Counted from the stretch's first letter, positions 1 through 10,728 are shown. The stretch is DNA of 64,000 nt from Molanna angustata (GCA_963576475.1 OY754980.1:3005306-3069305), one strand, 5' to 3'. Numbers and translations: made by a program. Notes: generated by a model not told the origin, from the sequence alone.

Positions 1-300
1 TATTGAGAAAATATCTCAATAGATGGCGTTACAAAAAAGGTTTCTTCGATACTTCATAGATGGCAATATTATAATTCCTTATTTTCAGGTGAATTGTTAC
101 ACATTATTCAAATATATAGAACTTTCAAAAATAATATCGATAAGGGAACTCAATAACAAGGCAGAATTGGTGAACGTTGCGCAAACGCATAAAGGGATCA
201 CGTAAACCAGCCTATGACAGGTCGTAAGCCCTATAGGTGAGTTCCTGGTTCGTTTATAATATCCCAACTTCGTTTCTATTGAGATGTTAAAAAGTTTGTC
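1..300 (+). repeat. Family A interspersed repeat, copy 1
   Basis: The copy begins with a TCTCAATAGATGG block near base 14 and ends with TCTATTGAGATG near base 285, giving 10-bp terminal inverted repeats (TCTCAATAGA / TCTATTGAGA). Inside are GGTGAACGTTGCGCAA and GATCACGTAAACCAGCC blocks that recur at 4.1, 40.1 and 62.7 kb and on the minus strand at 37.5 kb. There is no coding capacity, so a MITE-like non-autonomous DNA element is the likely class. The copy may continue beyond the left edge of the window. Confidence 0.6.
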
Positions 301-335
301 AATAAATATATTTAGTATCTATCATTTATCATCAT

Positions 336-565
336 TGTATATCCCACAATGTGGGGTAACCAGCGACGTGTGTGCGGGAGTGCAATTCCATGTAGATGGA
401 AAACCAGTTTCGTATCACCCGAAAAGGCACCACATGATGTTTACATTATGCTGCCTTTCTGAACTTCATTCAGAATAGATGGTGAACTTCATTGCTAAAC
501 AATGCGAGATGTGATTTTGCCTGGTGTATTTTCGATTACCCGGTACTTTTGGGACATCCAAAAAC
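336..565 (-). repeat. Family C interspersed repeat (minus copy)
   Basis: The segment holds the reverse complement of blocks seen at 22.87-23.15, 35.2 and 53.3 kb: CCCACAATGTGGGGTAACCAGCG at one end and GATTACCCGGTACTTTTGGGACA at the other, with the ATTCTGAATG / GGTGAAC block between. No coding potential is seen. Class is unknown; a SINE-like or MITE-like element is possible. Confidence 0.55.
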
Positions 566-619
566 GATGCTTATAGAAAAACACTATTCAAAAAAATATT
601 TATAAAAAATAAGAAATAC

Positions 620-778
620 CTTTTTTTAAGAATTCCTTGTAGTAACAAGTACATAAATATCCTCATGAATTCCCTAAATTAATCATAAATGATGAACGAA
701 ATCGGTCGTGGCAATATTCGAACCCGCGACCACTGGATAACAAACCCAGCGCGCTAACCGCTCTGCCATCACCATTCT
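620..778 (-). repeat. SINE1, tRNA-derived SINE (minus copy)
   Basis: Read on the minus strand, bases 770-704 form a tRNA-like head with an A box (TGGCAGAGCGG) and a B box (GGTTCGAAT). It is followed by the family body (AATTTAGGGAA, then a TGTACTTGTT block). The same head and body recur at 12.7, 24.5, 50.6, 51.5 and 52.8 kb, which together with the degraded stems argues for a Pol III-transcribed retroposon rather than a functional tRNA gene. Confidence 0.75.
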
Positions 779-2254
779 TAATGTCATATTATCCATCCTT
801 ATTGAAAAACTTAAAATGTCAATCGCATATTGGCCACCGGACACGTATTTATCTCGTAATCAAACAATGTCAACTATTTTGAAATATTAATTAGGTAGCC
901 ATTATTTTGAGGACTTTGCCTTCCAGATAAGAAATAATATTTTGAAAAATTCTTGGTAATCTTCGAGATGTCTGGATCTAAATAAACATCAGAAGACATT
1001 TGAATGTGACATGGAATTGAAAATTTTAATCAAATAGACAATTGTCAATCAAACAGTATTTTGAAAAATACATAGCGTATCTGCACAAATTTGATAATTG
1101 CAATAATTTTTTGACTATGCAAATTCATGATTCATTCATTACACATGATTCCTTAATTTTTATTTCTTTATCACATCATAGATAATTTTCATTAAAAATA
1201 GATAATTGCTGCCCAACTAGGTAGACCTGTTCTAGGACTAGCAGTGTACATATTATCATAATATTTCACAGGAGACATTATAGGTTGTACCTATTCGCAT
1301 TTTTAAAAAGTATCTAAACAATATAAACTTAACACAGATTAAAAAATGGAATTGGAGTCATCATGATATGCATTATAGTACCTGTAAATACCTGTTATTT
1401 GCTCAAGAAGCAATATAAAATGCTATATTTGATTTCGACTACCCAAAATGTTATACAATTTTTATCTTCCTTAATCCATTCAGCCAAGGGCTGTTTTAAG
1501 TGGTTCGAAAATGATTTTTGGTAAAAGAATCGTATGCCTACTTTATCGCATCAGCAACTTCTAAAACTATTGCAAAATAATTTTCTTCTTTTGTTTTTGC
1601 CGCATAGTTGGTAGCCTCTTGTGATGGGGACCAAACTGATTTTTTTTTGTTAATAGTAACAAAATTTCATGTTAAAGTTAACCGAACTATATTGACTACA
1701 ATACATTTAGTTTTGTGCAACCAAATGTTTTGTGAACACAGTCAAACTGTACAGTCATAAATAGTGAAAGGATGACAAGGAGAGGATGAGGAGCGATTAA
1801 AAGAGATGGTGTGTGGGATGGGATGTGCGTTGGTTAGGTAATAAAGAGGGAGACGAAGACTACCATCTGACGATGTCTGCCAATTTTGTAAAACAAAAAT
1901 AATTTTAATATATATTTTATCTGAATCTTTGTTTCAACGATTCAGCTAGAGTGTATTCGAGCCACAGTTGATAAATCTTCATTGATCTATTACGCAGTTT
2001 TAATTCGTTCTCATTAATCATTACAAAAATAACTATTATTATTCAGTGAGCGTTTCATTGAACAATATGTCAAAAACTGGTCAACACTGGATATTAATAT
2101 TTGTCAAACATAAATTTTATAATAAAAGGCCTTCATATAAAATATTCGTACATTGAAAATAATATTCTTAAAGAAAAGTCATTGGCAGAGCTGAATTGAT
2201 TATAGGATACAATTACTTCTTCTTCATCTCTTTTTGTAGATCTATGATCTGTTT
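779..2254. other. No gene seen; AT-rich spacer
   Basis: No ORF of note and no recognised repeat is visible. A purine-rich stretch lies at about 1765-1860 (AGGATGAGGAGCG, GGGATGGGATG, AGAGGGAGACGAAGAC) and faintly resembles a stretch at 39.06-39.18 kb, so it may be an old repeat. Confidence 0.5.
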
Positions 2255-2530
2255 CTACAGGTCCTGGGACAAGGATGTCCAGCTCTCCCTCCATCTCTTT
2301 GATGGTCTTCCCGGTGGTCGGCGTCCCTCTGGTATCTCGCGCATTACGATCGTTGGCAGCCTTTCTGGATTCATCCTCTTAACATGATCTCTCCAGAATC
2401 GTCTTCTTTGCCTGCTCCACCTTACAATATCCTCCACATTGCAGGTTCTGCGGATCTCCTCATTGGGGATTCTGTCTCTGATACAATTACTTGTTATAAT
2501 GAAATATAGTAAATTTTTATAAAAAAATAT
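2255..2530 (-). pseudogene. RTE-like LINE reverse-transcriptase C-terminal remnant
   Basis: The minus-strand frame reads RDRIPNEEIRRTCNVEDIV, then RRRFWRDHVKRMNPERL and GRRPPGRPSKRWRESW. This is the post-RT C-terminal signature (W..H..RM, then GRRP.GRP.KRW) of insect RTE-like non-LTR elements, whose copies are usually 5'-truncated. The same subfamily recurs at 24.0, 52.0, 58.7 and 63.5 kb. No RT catalytic motif is present, so this is a dead fragment. Confidence 0.75.
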
Positions 2531-2867
2531 CAGAAAGTGGTCACGTAGCAATTTTTTATTTGTAGCTGAAATGTCCCACTAGGTAAAATAACCTGTGCCG
2601 GGGCTAAAGCATTTTGAAATACATCATGGAAATGTATATAAATAGTGAATTTAATAATAAATACACACAAAAATAGAAAGAGACACAATAAAAACTGACT
2701 TATAGATATACAAGAAATAAAAGAAAAACAAATCGCATAAAAAACAAACTCGGAAATAATCAAAGCATTTTTACATACAAAAATGTAAATGATAATAGTA
2801 GGAAGGTACATACTGACTTTTGTTGTACCGACTATACTCATAGTAACCTTGCAATAAGTTATAATTA

Positions 2868-3115
2868 TCTTAATATATAGGTATTTAATTCTTCTGTACG
2901 TGCGTATGTCACTGAACTCTTCCTAAACGGCTGAACCAATTTTGATGATGAATTTTTTGTGTGAGTCCCTGAATGGTTTAGATTCACAAAATGGCATTTT
3001 AAATTAATATAATGAAAGGAAAATAAAAAACATGATTTTTTATAACTATAAATTATAATAGTTTTTTTGCATTTTTTAGTTTTTTTTCCGTCTGGCATCA
3101 CAAAAAAATCTTTTA
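2868..3115 (+). mobile_element. Helitron 5'-end fragment
   Basis: It starts TCTTAATATATAG after an A and continues with the block TTCTGTACGTGCGTATGTC, ACTGAACTCTTCC and CCAATTTTGATGA, which matches the 5' part of the Helitron at 8471-9089 and the common arthropod Helitron 5' end. Similarity stops near 3110, just before an R4/Dong fragment. The 3' CTAG end is missing. Confidence 0.7.
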
Positions 3116-3138
3116 GAGAATTAACTTCACTTTGTTAC

Positions 3139-3464
3139 GTCAGCCACTGGTATTATTCCGATTTCTTTTTGCCGTTATACAGAATTTTTTTTTTAACGAA
3201 AAATTAATAGTAAAAATGCAAAAATCGGTAATAATGAATACATGTTGAATCGTTAAAGATTTTTTAAACGTTAGGTAATAATCAGGAGTCATTATGTAGT
3301 ATAGAGACCTCCTCGGAGTCTACATCCTTTGATATATAAGTATCTGGATGGGTGAGTTATTCCCAATTGAAAGCTTGATCGGTGCGTTTTTTGCATTTTA
3401 TTTTGATGGTAGAAATTATAATTGAGTATTATTATTTGTAGAAGTTAATTGTTATTAATATCAT
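3139..3464 (+). mobile_element. R4/Dong-type retrotransposon 3' fragment (5'-truncated)
   Basis: This is the plus-strand counterpart of the 3' end of the 46.2-49.2 kb element. Shared blocks include CAGCCACTGG, AAAGATTTTTTAAACGTTA, GTAGTATAGAGACCTCCTC, GTATCTGGATGGGTGA and CCCAATTGAAAGCTTGAT, and both end at GTTATTAATATCAT. The copy begins inside the endonuclease-coding part, carries frameshifts, and lacks about 60 bp of the 3' UTR present in the longer copy. It shows that the family has amplified more than once. Confidence 0.85.
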
Positions 3465-3984
3465 TATTGAATATATAAAAATTCAAACTAAAACTACTAT
3501 TAAATAAATTGATAACTTTTCCGTCTCAATAGGACCATGCTCAATGCTCATGTATGTAGCACTAGGACAAGCCTCCAGCAGCTGATTTTCAGCATGATAT
3601 CACATACACTTATAACTGATTAGCTTTCCATAGAAACCAGTTAATTTTTCTCTAAGATTTTATGTCTCATCATATTTGAAAGTGTTCACAACTATGGTAC
3701 GAGGGCAAGTGGCTTCTTATTGCTTATTCCTGGCATAGAAGGGAAGCATTTTAAGGCAGTTTCAAATACGCTGAAACAAAATGTTTAAATGACTTGTCTC
3801 CACCGCAAAAAGCAGTGGAAAAAATCTATTTTTTTATAGAGAATTGTCGAGCGATGCTTCTAGCCTCACAATCCTAGTGTGAAGTATGTAAGAATTTATG
3901 TGTATTTATGTGATCGAATATTTTTATTATTGCATATGCGCAAACATTGGTTTTTTTTTTTTTCCCTGTCGGGAGTCAAAGATA

Positions 3985-4258
3985 ATTTTTTAACAGATTT
4001 TTAATTATCTCAATAGAGACGAAGTTGGAATATTTATTGTAGGAGAATCGGGAAATCAAGGCACCTACAGGGCTTACGACCTGTCATCGGCTGGTTTACG
4101 TGATCACTTTGGTGAACGTTGCGCAAGCGCATAAAGTGATCACGTAAACCAGCCGATGACAGGTCGTAAGCCCTGTAGGTGCCTTGATTTCCCGGTTCTC
4201 CTACAATAAATATTCCAACTTCGTCTCTATTGAGATAATTAAAAATCTGTTAAAAAAT
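3985..4258. repeat. Family A palindrome (126-bp arms, 22-nt loop)
   Basis: Arms 3985-4110 and 4133-4258 are inverted copies with one mismatch noticed. Each carries the family A blocks TCTCAATAGAGACGAAGTTGG, CACCTACAGGGCTTACGACC and TTTACGTGATCACTTT. The loop (4111-4132) holds GGTGAACGTTGCGCAAGCGC. Single-arm relatives lie at 1-300, 40066 and 62487. Confidence 0.9.
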
Positions 4259-4259
4259 G

Positions 4260-4380
4260 TATTTATGTGTGTGTGTATATATAAATATGTGTATATATGT
4301 ATGTGCGTTATGTTACTATATTTATGTATGTGTGTATATTTATATATGTGTATTTTTGTATTTATATTTATCTGCATATA
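4260..4380. repeat. Degenerate TG/TA-rich simple repeat
   Basis: The stretch is dominated by TGTGTGTATATATAAATATG-like units. Short ORFs on both strands here are compositional artefacts. Confidence 0.7.
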
Positions 4381-4919
4381 AATTAAGTAGACGTATTTAT
4401 AATACATAAGCAATAGGATAATGCTGAAAATCAGCTGCTGGGGGGCTTGTCTTCCAGCAACATAGCTGAGAATGGTCCTTTTGAATCAGAAATGTTGTTT
4501 TTCTTTTCATTTGTTGATATATATTATGTCTATGTATTTGTATGTAAACTTCTTTACGTCTCAATAATTGTTTATTTATTTATATTTTAATTTGCTATCA
4601 CATTCTGGAAAACAAAGTTAAATTTTTTTATGGAATGTATTTAGAGATTGTCAACTCGTTTATATTTCATACATTTTAATCATTATGTGTTATGTATACA
4701 GACTATCCGTTAGCATACTTTACCAATGAACTGCTTATGGCAGTTGGCGTCTGTTTTGAACAAAGATCCTTCCAAGACACATTTTGTCTATCATTCGTTC
4801 AGTGGATGGGAGTGTATTTGACAAGCAAATAATGTTAACAGATATCACATTAAAATAACAAATGCAGATAACAAAATAACACTGCAGGTTGAATGTGATT
4901 TAATTCTTATTTTGAATGT

Positions 4920-5095
4920 CCCAAGGAGGTAACTGATCTGGGGGGACAAGTCTGGTCCAACCGGCGAAATCAAAACCCTCGTGATTATCCATATCATGGA
5001 TATAATTATCATATGCAGTTCTATGACATCTAAAGATATTATAGAACTCCATATAATAATTATATCCATGATATGGGTAATCGTGAGGGTTTTGA
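4920..5095 (+). repeat. Family F hairpin repeat, copy 1
   Basis: A block GGACAAGTCTGGTCCAACC is followed by a hairpin at 4972-5093 whose arms contain AAAACCCTCGTGATTA and the self-complementary CCATATCATGGATATAATTAT. The second copy is at 6590-6800. It looks like a foldback MITE or the structured end of a larger element. Confidence 0.65.
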
Positions 5096-5384
5096 CTAAT
5101 TTATAACTTCGATGATTCGATAGAGTGCATAGCGGAATCTGAACTCGATTAGCATTTTGAACTAGAGGAGTACATGCCAGGATAAATTTTCCATAAAATT
5201 GCCAAAAATATATATATGTATTTGAAGCTCTACTGTTATTTTGTAAAATCATTGTATGTAACTATATATAATATTGAATAATTCTAGGATAAATGCACAA
5301 TAGAAAAAAACAATGATTTTAAGTATACGATTAAGTAACAATTTCAAGTTAAGAAAAAGATTAAGATGCATATTTGTATACAAT

Positions 5385-5612
5385 CATGCCATATCCCTGT
5401 AATTGTGGTAGACAGAGATAACCAAGCGCCATACTCTTCTGTCTTTGCTTAAATTCATGGCCTCACTTACATTATATTCATACATCTTTTCTAATGCTTC
5501 GATCGTTTCCTTCTTTGAGAATGTTATTCTTATGGTGGTACCAATGTTTTATTGGCTGGCCTCTTCCTTCCGTTCCTTCTCTTTTGGCTATTTTTAAGAT
5601 GAAAACTATTAT
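5385..5612 (-). pseudogene. LINE C-terminal remnant
   Basis: The minus-strand frame reads GTEGRGQPIKHWYHH, then NILKEGNDRSIRKDVYE and EAMNLSKDRRVWRLVI. This matches the GRGRPRKRW...ILKEGN.R....D..VWR tail of the LINE subfamily also present at 28.5 and 33.7 kb. The frame is disrupted and no RT motif is present. Confidence 0.65.
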
Positions 5613-5784
5613 TTATTTATTTATTATGATTTATTTATGGTAGAGCACTCGTTGAAAAGCCAAATAAATCGTCTTAGCAGGACTTTTTCGCTTTGCGATA
5701 TAGGATTTTTGTATTTGCAACATTTTCAAAAGTTACATACTTACTCAGTCTCTTCTTGAGTCCAGTATTAAGGCTGAAAAAAGG

Positions 5785-5955
5785 ATATTTTTAATATTTT
5801 TTAGGGGAATTAAAGCCGTATTTTAAAATTGTATGACGAAAATTCACTAGAGAAATTTTGAAAAAACTTATTTTATTTTTTTAGTAACACAATGTTTAAC
5901 ATATTAAATTTGAGGAATTAGATGTTTAGGTTTATACGTCCACTTAAATATTTTA
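5785..5955 (+). repeat. Family I repeat fragment
   Basis: Blocks TTTTAGGGGAATTAAAG, TTTTAAAATTGTATGACG, ATTCACTAGAGAAATTTTG and GTTTAGGTTTATACG match the copies at 31.5-31.9 kb and 34.1-35.1 kb. It is non-coding and of unknown class. Confidence 0.6.
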
Positions 5956-6589
5956 TATATTTTGATACAATTTTTCAAATAATACCTACCTACTACGTAA
6001 ATTTAATAATAAATATTATGATGATCTATCCATTTGTGTATCATTGAAACCATATCACAATAAATTCAAAAACATTGTTACTATAATGCACTGGAAAAAA
6101 CCATTTCATTTTCATACAACAGGTACGATTCTTATGCAAACATTTCAAACGTATGGGCGTTTTGTATGCTCACTGCTGTATGCAACAATACAGTTATTGT
6201 TGACCCAACTATGCCTAGTTGTAACACCAACAATAATATATCTAGTCCTCTTTGTCTGAAGATGGCACATACATCCAGCGAGACCCATTGTTGCTCACCA
6301 TCGTTTGTTGTAAGTTTTTTTTTGTTATATGTATGTATGTAGGTAGCGATATCACTTTGCCTATAAACATTGTTAGGTCCCTTTCGATTCATCTCATTGA
6401 TGCACTTTTGTTGATCGTCTTCGTGTTCTGAATTAATGAGTTCCATTGTAGATTTTTCTGGTTTAAATTAAATCAATTTTCACCGTTTTTACAGTATTTA
6501 TGGAGGATGGTTTATGTAGAAGACAAATTGATTTTTATTTATTTATTGGGAAAAGATATTTAAGTCAGATCAGACCACCAATCGACCAA

Positions 6590-6800
6590 TCCTTCCCTTG
6601 CTCTACTCATCAAGGTGGCAAGTCTGGTCATCCGCTGGGAATCAAAACCATCCTTGGTAACCCATATCATGGATATAATTATCTTACGGAGTTCGATGAC
6701 ATCTTAAGATAATTATATCCATGATATGGCTAAACATGGATGGTTATGTTTCCGCCTGTTGACCAGAATTGCTCCCCCTGAATGTTGGGCATTAAATATC
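6590..6800 (+). repeat. Family F hairpin repeat, copy 2
   Basis: The same architecture as at 4.9 kb is seen: GCAAGTCTGGTCATCC, then a hairpin (6644-6746) with CATATCATGGATATAATTATC on one arm and its complement on the other, closing with AACATGGATGGTT. The right flank has GACCAGAATTGCTCCCCCTG, complementary in part to the left flank. Confidence 0.65.
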
Positions 6801-6827
6801 AACAATATCCAGACTCTTATTTATATA

Positions 6828-6905
6828 TTTACTTCATGTGCAATAATGTGTTCAATGACGAGTTTATTGCCATTAGGAAATTTCTTCCAACCAACCGTAA
6901 ATAGT
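6828..6905 (-). repeat. Family H LINE 3'-end block
   Basis: The stretch GAGTTTATTGCCATTAGG followed by TTCTTCCAACCAACCG recurs at 31.9, 45.96, 60.2 and 60.8 kb. In LINE orientation it reads on the minus strand and forms a short TTGCC/GGCAA hairpin, a common design of insect LINE 3' UTRs. Confidence 0.55.
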
Positions 6906-6964
6906 TACAAGAAATTTATAACAAAAACATACAGAAAGATAAACAAGTAAAATCACAACAACAA

Positions 6965-7330
6965 AGAAAGGAGGAAGATAGAGGTTGTGAGATGTGAGAA
7001 AGTATGGGGAAGAAGTATCAATAAAGAGTTGCTAGTTGTCTTCATTCCAACGAATGAATGACACAAAGTTGGACAGGGTAAAGAAGGTCCAAATCCGTGG
7101 GAGTTTTAAAGTCGTGTCAATTAACGAAAAACAGATAACTGAAAACCGACTGAACTGGTATGGACACATTTTGAGACTGCCACAGGATGATATAATAAAA
7201 AGAACGATGGACATAGTAGAGATCAGGTACAGAAGACCAGGCAGACCATTGAACACTTGGATGTCTTCAATAATTAGGGATCTCAAGGAGGCAAGGCTTC
7301 GTTCGGAAGATGAGGACTAGGAGAGTCGAC
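6965..7330 (+). pseudogene. LINE C-terminal remnant
   Basis: The frame at 7036-7320 gives EKQITENRLNWYGHILRLP, then RRPGRPLNTWMSSIIRDLK. This is the RLNWYGH..R.P ... RRPGRP...W motif set that closes RTE-like LINE polyproteins. Upstream sequence is consistent with more of the same tail in other frames. No catalytic residues are present. Confidence 0.7.
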
Positions 7331-7379
7331 CCCAAGTAAATGGGACATAGGCTATGCCAAAGAAGATAAAAATCTCTTA

Positions 7380-8470
7380 GCGTTTCTCTCTCTCCATATC
7401 TCACTCATGCGCTTTGAAGTGTAACGCATCGATCTGACGATTCTTTTGAGGGATTTGGCCAAGCCATGTAAACTAATACTTGGAATGTCACATATTTTGG
7501 CAAAAAAATATCACAAACGACTGACGAATCGACTTCCCAAGCAATTTTAAATATCAAACTGTAAAAAAAAAACCTTTGAATCGTTCCATTGTCGGATTTA
7601 GAAATTTACACATTGTAATAAATATCGATTCCTAAATCACCAGAGGCTGTTGAAAACTGAACTGATATTTTTTTGTTTCGTTCTGCTTCGGTTGAAGATC
7701 CTTTGGATGGATAAGGACGCGAGTATGAATCTGGTCGGTTCTGGGACAAGGGTCGTATTGAAAAAGGGCGTGTAAAGTTGTAGCTTACAGCAATTATAAA
7801 ACAATTTGTCTCGCGGGCTTAGCCCTGTTAACTGATATGACAAATGCTTCAGCCGATTTCACGGGCCATCCTATCGAATGTATGCCGGGACATTAAGGCG
7901 ACAATGACTCCATTGTGACTCCGTGTCGTTACAATGATAACTTCCGGGGTTCATTGTAGAGTTGTTGGAGGTTTTGTCCGATAGATGTCAGCCTCTGTAG
8001 TTGGCAGTCCTCCGTTGAATAGATAAAAGGCAATATTATGATAATGTTCACATTTGTAATGTTGGTACGGTTTGACATTTGATTTTCATTGTTGTTTGTT
8101 TTCTTTTCAATATAATTTGAATCGAAAAGTATATGCTGTATAATACGTGTGGCAAAGAGAACTGACCGCTACACAATTTATGCTGTACAGCATTTGCAGA
8201 TAGCTAATTTTATTTTTAATTGAGTAAATTTTATTAAGAAATTTTAAATCCAGTATTAAATTTCACTATATCATCTTCAGAGTACATATGCTACATAAAA
8301 AAGCAGTAAGTAAAAAAAGAGAATGTAAAAAAAAGAAAAGGAAAGTATAAAGGATATGGCTTGAAACAATTTATCCTACTTGGTCCCTATACTCTTTTTA
8401 TATTGCAGTTAAAACAACCTAGGACCGTGTTTATCTTAAATAGGCATTATGTAGCCGTTATATAGCGTTA
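7380..8470. other. No gene seen; moderately GC-richer spacer
   Basis: Bases about 7670-8020 are visibly richer in GC than the surroundings (GGATAAGGACGCGAG, GTCTCGCGGGCTTAGCCC, TGACTCCGTGTCGTTAC) and match nothing else in the window. No extended ORF is present. It may be unique host DNA, possibly a conserved non-coding segment, or an unrecognised old element. Confidence 0.45.
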
Positions 8471-9089
8471 TCTTTATATATATATATATAATTCTCCTGT
8501 ACATGTGTATGTCACTGAACTCCTCCTAAATGACTGAACAGATTTTGATGAAATTTTTTAAGTGTGTTTGTGCGAGTCTCTGAATGGTTTAGATTCACAA
8601 AATGGAATTTTAAACATTAATATAATAAAAGAAAAATAAAAAACATGATTTTTTTATAAATATAAGTTATAATAGGTGGCGGTGATTGGCAATGTTTAGT
8701 TTTTTTTCGATATGACAACACTAAGATATATGTCACTTGCGTCGTAGCTTAGCTTTTTTTTCACATTTAAAGTTCATTTCGCTCTGTTTCGGTATAATTC
8801 ATATTTCAATTATATAGGTACATGTGCATGTAATATTTATTTATATTCACAGTTTCGTTAATACTCATATTTCAATTCGTTCGTTTCCGTGTCCAGACCA
8901 TTGTATAATGCTGTATTGCAATTATATACGAAATGACAATCAATCTAACCTCAAAGTGGCTCATCGAACAAGAAAATGTAAGTTTGCTCAGCGAGTAAAA
9001 ATATCCATAATATGATTCAAATATAATGTTGCATATATTTTTTGTTTCACAAATAGTTCTGGCAGGACAATGTCTGTAGGGTCCGCTAG
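8471..9089 (+). mobile_element. Non-autonomous Helitron, apparently complete (619 bp)
   Basis: The element begins TCTTTATATATA after an A and ends with GGGTCCGCTAG followed by T, which is the expected 5' TC and 3' CTAG with insertion between A and T. A short GGAC...GTCC hairpin lies just before the 3' end. The 5' block (TCCTGTACATGTGTATGTC, ACTGAACTCCTCC, CAGATTTTGATGAAATTTT) is shared with 2868-3115. No Rep or helicase ORF is present, so mobilisation would need an autonomous partner. Confidence 0.85.
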
Positions 9090-9218
9090 TTTCCTTATAT
9101 AATGTCATCATGAATAGTGATTTTTGGTAATGTTGTACACTGTTACAAAACTAACCTACATAAGTTATTATGAATAAGGTTGTGTTTCTCGAACAAAGAT
9201 TAAAATTAAAGTATAGCT

Positions 9219-9333
9219 AAAATACTTTGATTTCATAAAATTGTTCAATACTTTTAGTTATACTTTTAGTGTTTTTTAATCTAATGCCATCAAACTATGC
9301 AATTTTGAACAATTTTATGAAATCAAAGTATTT
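9219..9333. repeat. Short inverted repeat
   Basis: AATACTTTGATTTCATAAAA at about 9220 and TTTTATGAAATCAAAGTATT at about 9312 form a stem of nearly 30 bp with a loop of about 55 nt. It is probably a small foldback remnant. Confidence 0.6.
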
Positions 9334-10274
9334 TTACGATACTATTACGGATACTTTTGTTGAAATCACCCAGCCAAAGACTGTTATTAATTATTATTAA
9401 AATATATTGTGCGTCTGCATAAAATAATTAAATTATTGAAATTACTTTAGAATTGAATTAAATACTTTGTAATGTAAAAAATATCGGCCAATTCTAAATA
9501 TGCATTATGGGGTAAAATATTTTTTATAACTTGGTTTCGTATTTGAAAATTGACCGTATCAAATAATGGCAACATTGTGTAGTATGTATGTGCGAGTATT
9601 ACAAAGGGACAATCCATTATTTAGGTAACGCGCCCTGAAGGAAACTACATCCGCTACGGTGTTGCTTGTGTGAAAAAATATATAAAAGAAATACATTTGA
9701 CTTTATACCTTTATAATATTTTTAGGGTGACCATAACAATTTTTATGGTATTTTATTGATTATATGAAAATTCTTCGAAACACAATTGTTCGAATGCGCA
9801 ATTGTACGAATAACAATTTTTCGAAAATCAGTTATCAGAATGACAATTGTCCGAAAGCAAATTATTCGAACTAACATTTGTTGGAAAACCAATTAACCGA
9901 ATTTAATATATTTTTGTGTCATTATGTTGCCTCCTTTGACATATTTGTTGCCAGTAAAATATATTCGATGAAGACTATTATTACTTGGGTACGTATGTTT
10001 GCACATTTGTAATAACTGATGTTTGACAGCGCGGGATAGTCTAGATTGTACACCAGTTTATGTTTATCTAGTATTCACACCAATTTGTTATTTTATTTTA
10101 ATATTATAGTTACTTTTTTTAAATATATAATGCAACTGGCTCACGCCAGTCGCAATTATAACTATAAACAAACCTAACCAACCTATTTTTACCAAAGTTT
10201 TGTAGGTTTAGGTTCAAAAATAGGTGTACATCCTAGGATATCTGACAGCGCGGTGCGTCGCCATGTTGTTTATT

Positions 10275-10405
10275 CCATAGATTTTTATTAAACATAACTA
10301 TACTATGTAGATGTAGTACTCCGTGCAAAAAGTGAATCATTTGTTTTCGATTCATACAAAATTTGCTAACTACGACATCTAGTATATTATAATAAAAATC
10401 TATGG
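10275..10405. mobile_element. MITE B, 131-bp copy nested in the foldback core
   Basis: Terminal inverted repeats CCATAGATTTTTATT / AATAAAAATCTATGG bound the copy, and a direct TTTATT flanks it on both sides (10269-10274 and 10406-10411). The ends match the 21.7-22.0 kb copy, of which this is an internally deleted, oppositely oriented derivative. Confidence 0.8.
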
Positions 10406-10597
10406 TTTATTCCTCTCACAATACTACCAACATGACGTCATAAAAATTCGAACAATTGTAAATTCTGATAATTGTGTGTTCGGAAAATTGTTTTTCGAAA
10501 AAATGTGATTCGAATAATTGCCATTCGTAAAATTGATTTTCGTAAAATTGAGCATTCGAATAATTGTTTTTCGAATAATTTTCCTGTCACCAAGGTG

Positions 10598-10728
10598 ATG
10601 GGATGGGGCAGTTCAGGACAGTCATAATGATTGTTCAACACTTTAAATGTCTCAATGAGGTCACCCCTCATTCTTCTTTCTTTAAGCGTTGTCAGTCCCA
10701 AGGCTTGGAGCCGCTCCTCATATGTCCA
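10598..10728 (-). pseudogene. CR1-like LINE tail, upstream piece
   Basis: The minus frame reads YEERLQALGLTTLKERRMRG, then DLIETFKVLNNHYDC. This is the well-known CR1-type RT C-terminal motif (ERL..LGL.TL..RR.RGDLI.T.K.LN). Its natural continuation lies at 11250-11470 but on the plus strand, beyond the right foldback arm. The piece stops where the TTCG array starts. Confidence 0.85.

Larger units (their letters stand above)
3525..4485. repeat. Segment bounded by an inverted pair of about 60 bp
   Basis: Bases about 3530-3596 (AGGACCATGCTCA ... CAGCAGCTGATTTTCAGCAT) and about 4426-4480 (ATGCTGAAAATCAGCTGCTG ... GAGAATGGTCCT) are imperfect inverted copies about 0.83 kb apart. They could be the terminal inverted repeats of a non-autonomous element into which the 3985-4258 palindrome inserted. 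No target duplication was identified. Confidence 0.4.

Noticed and set aside
3985..4258. CRISPR-like or bacterial terminator reading of the palindrome
   Set aside because: There is no spaced repeat array, and the context is eukaryotic transposon DNA; it is an inverted duplication of a MITE-like repeat.
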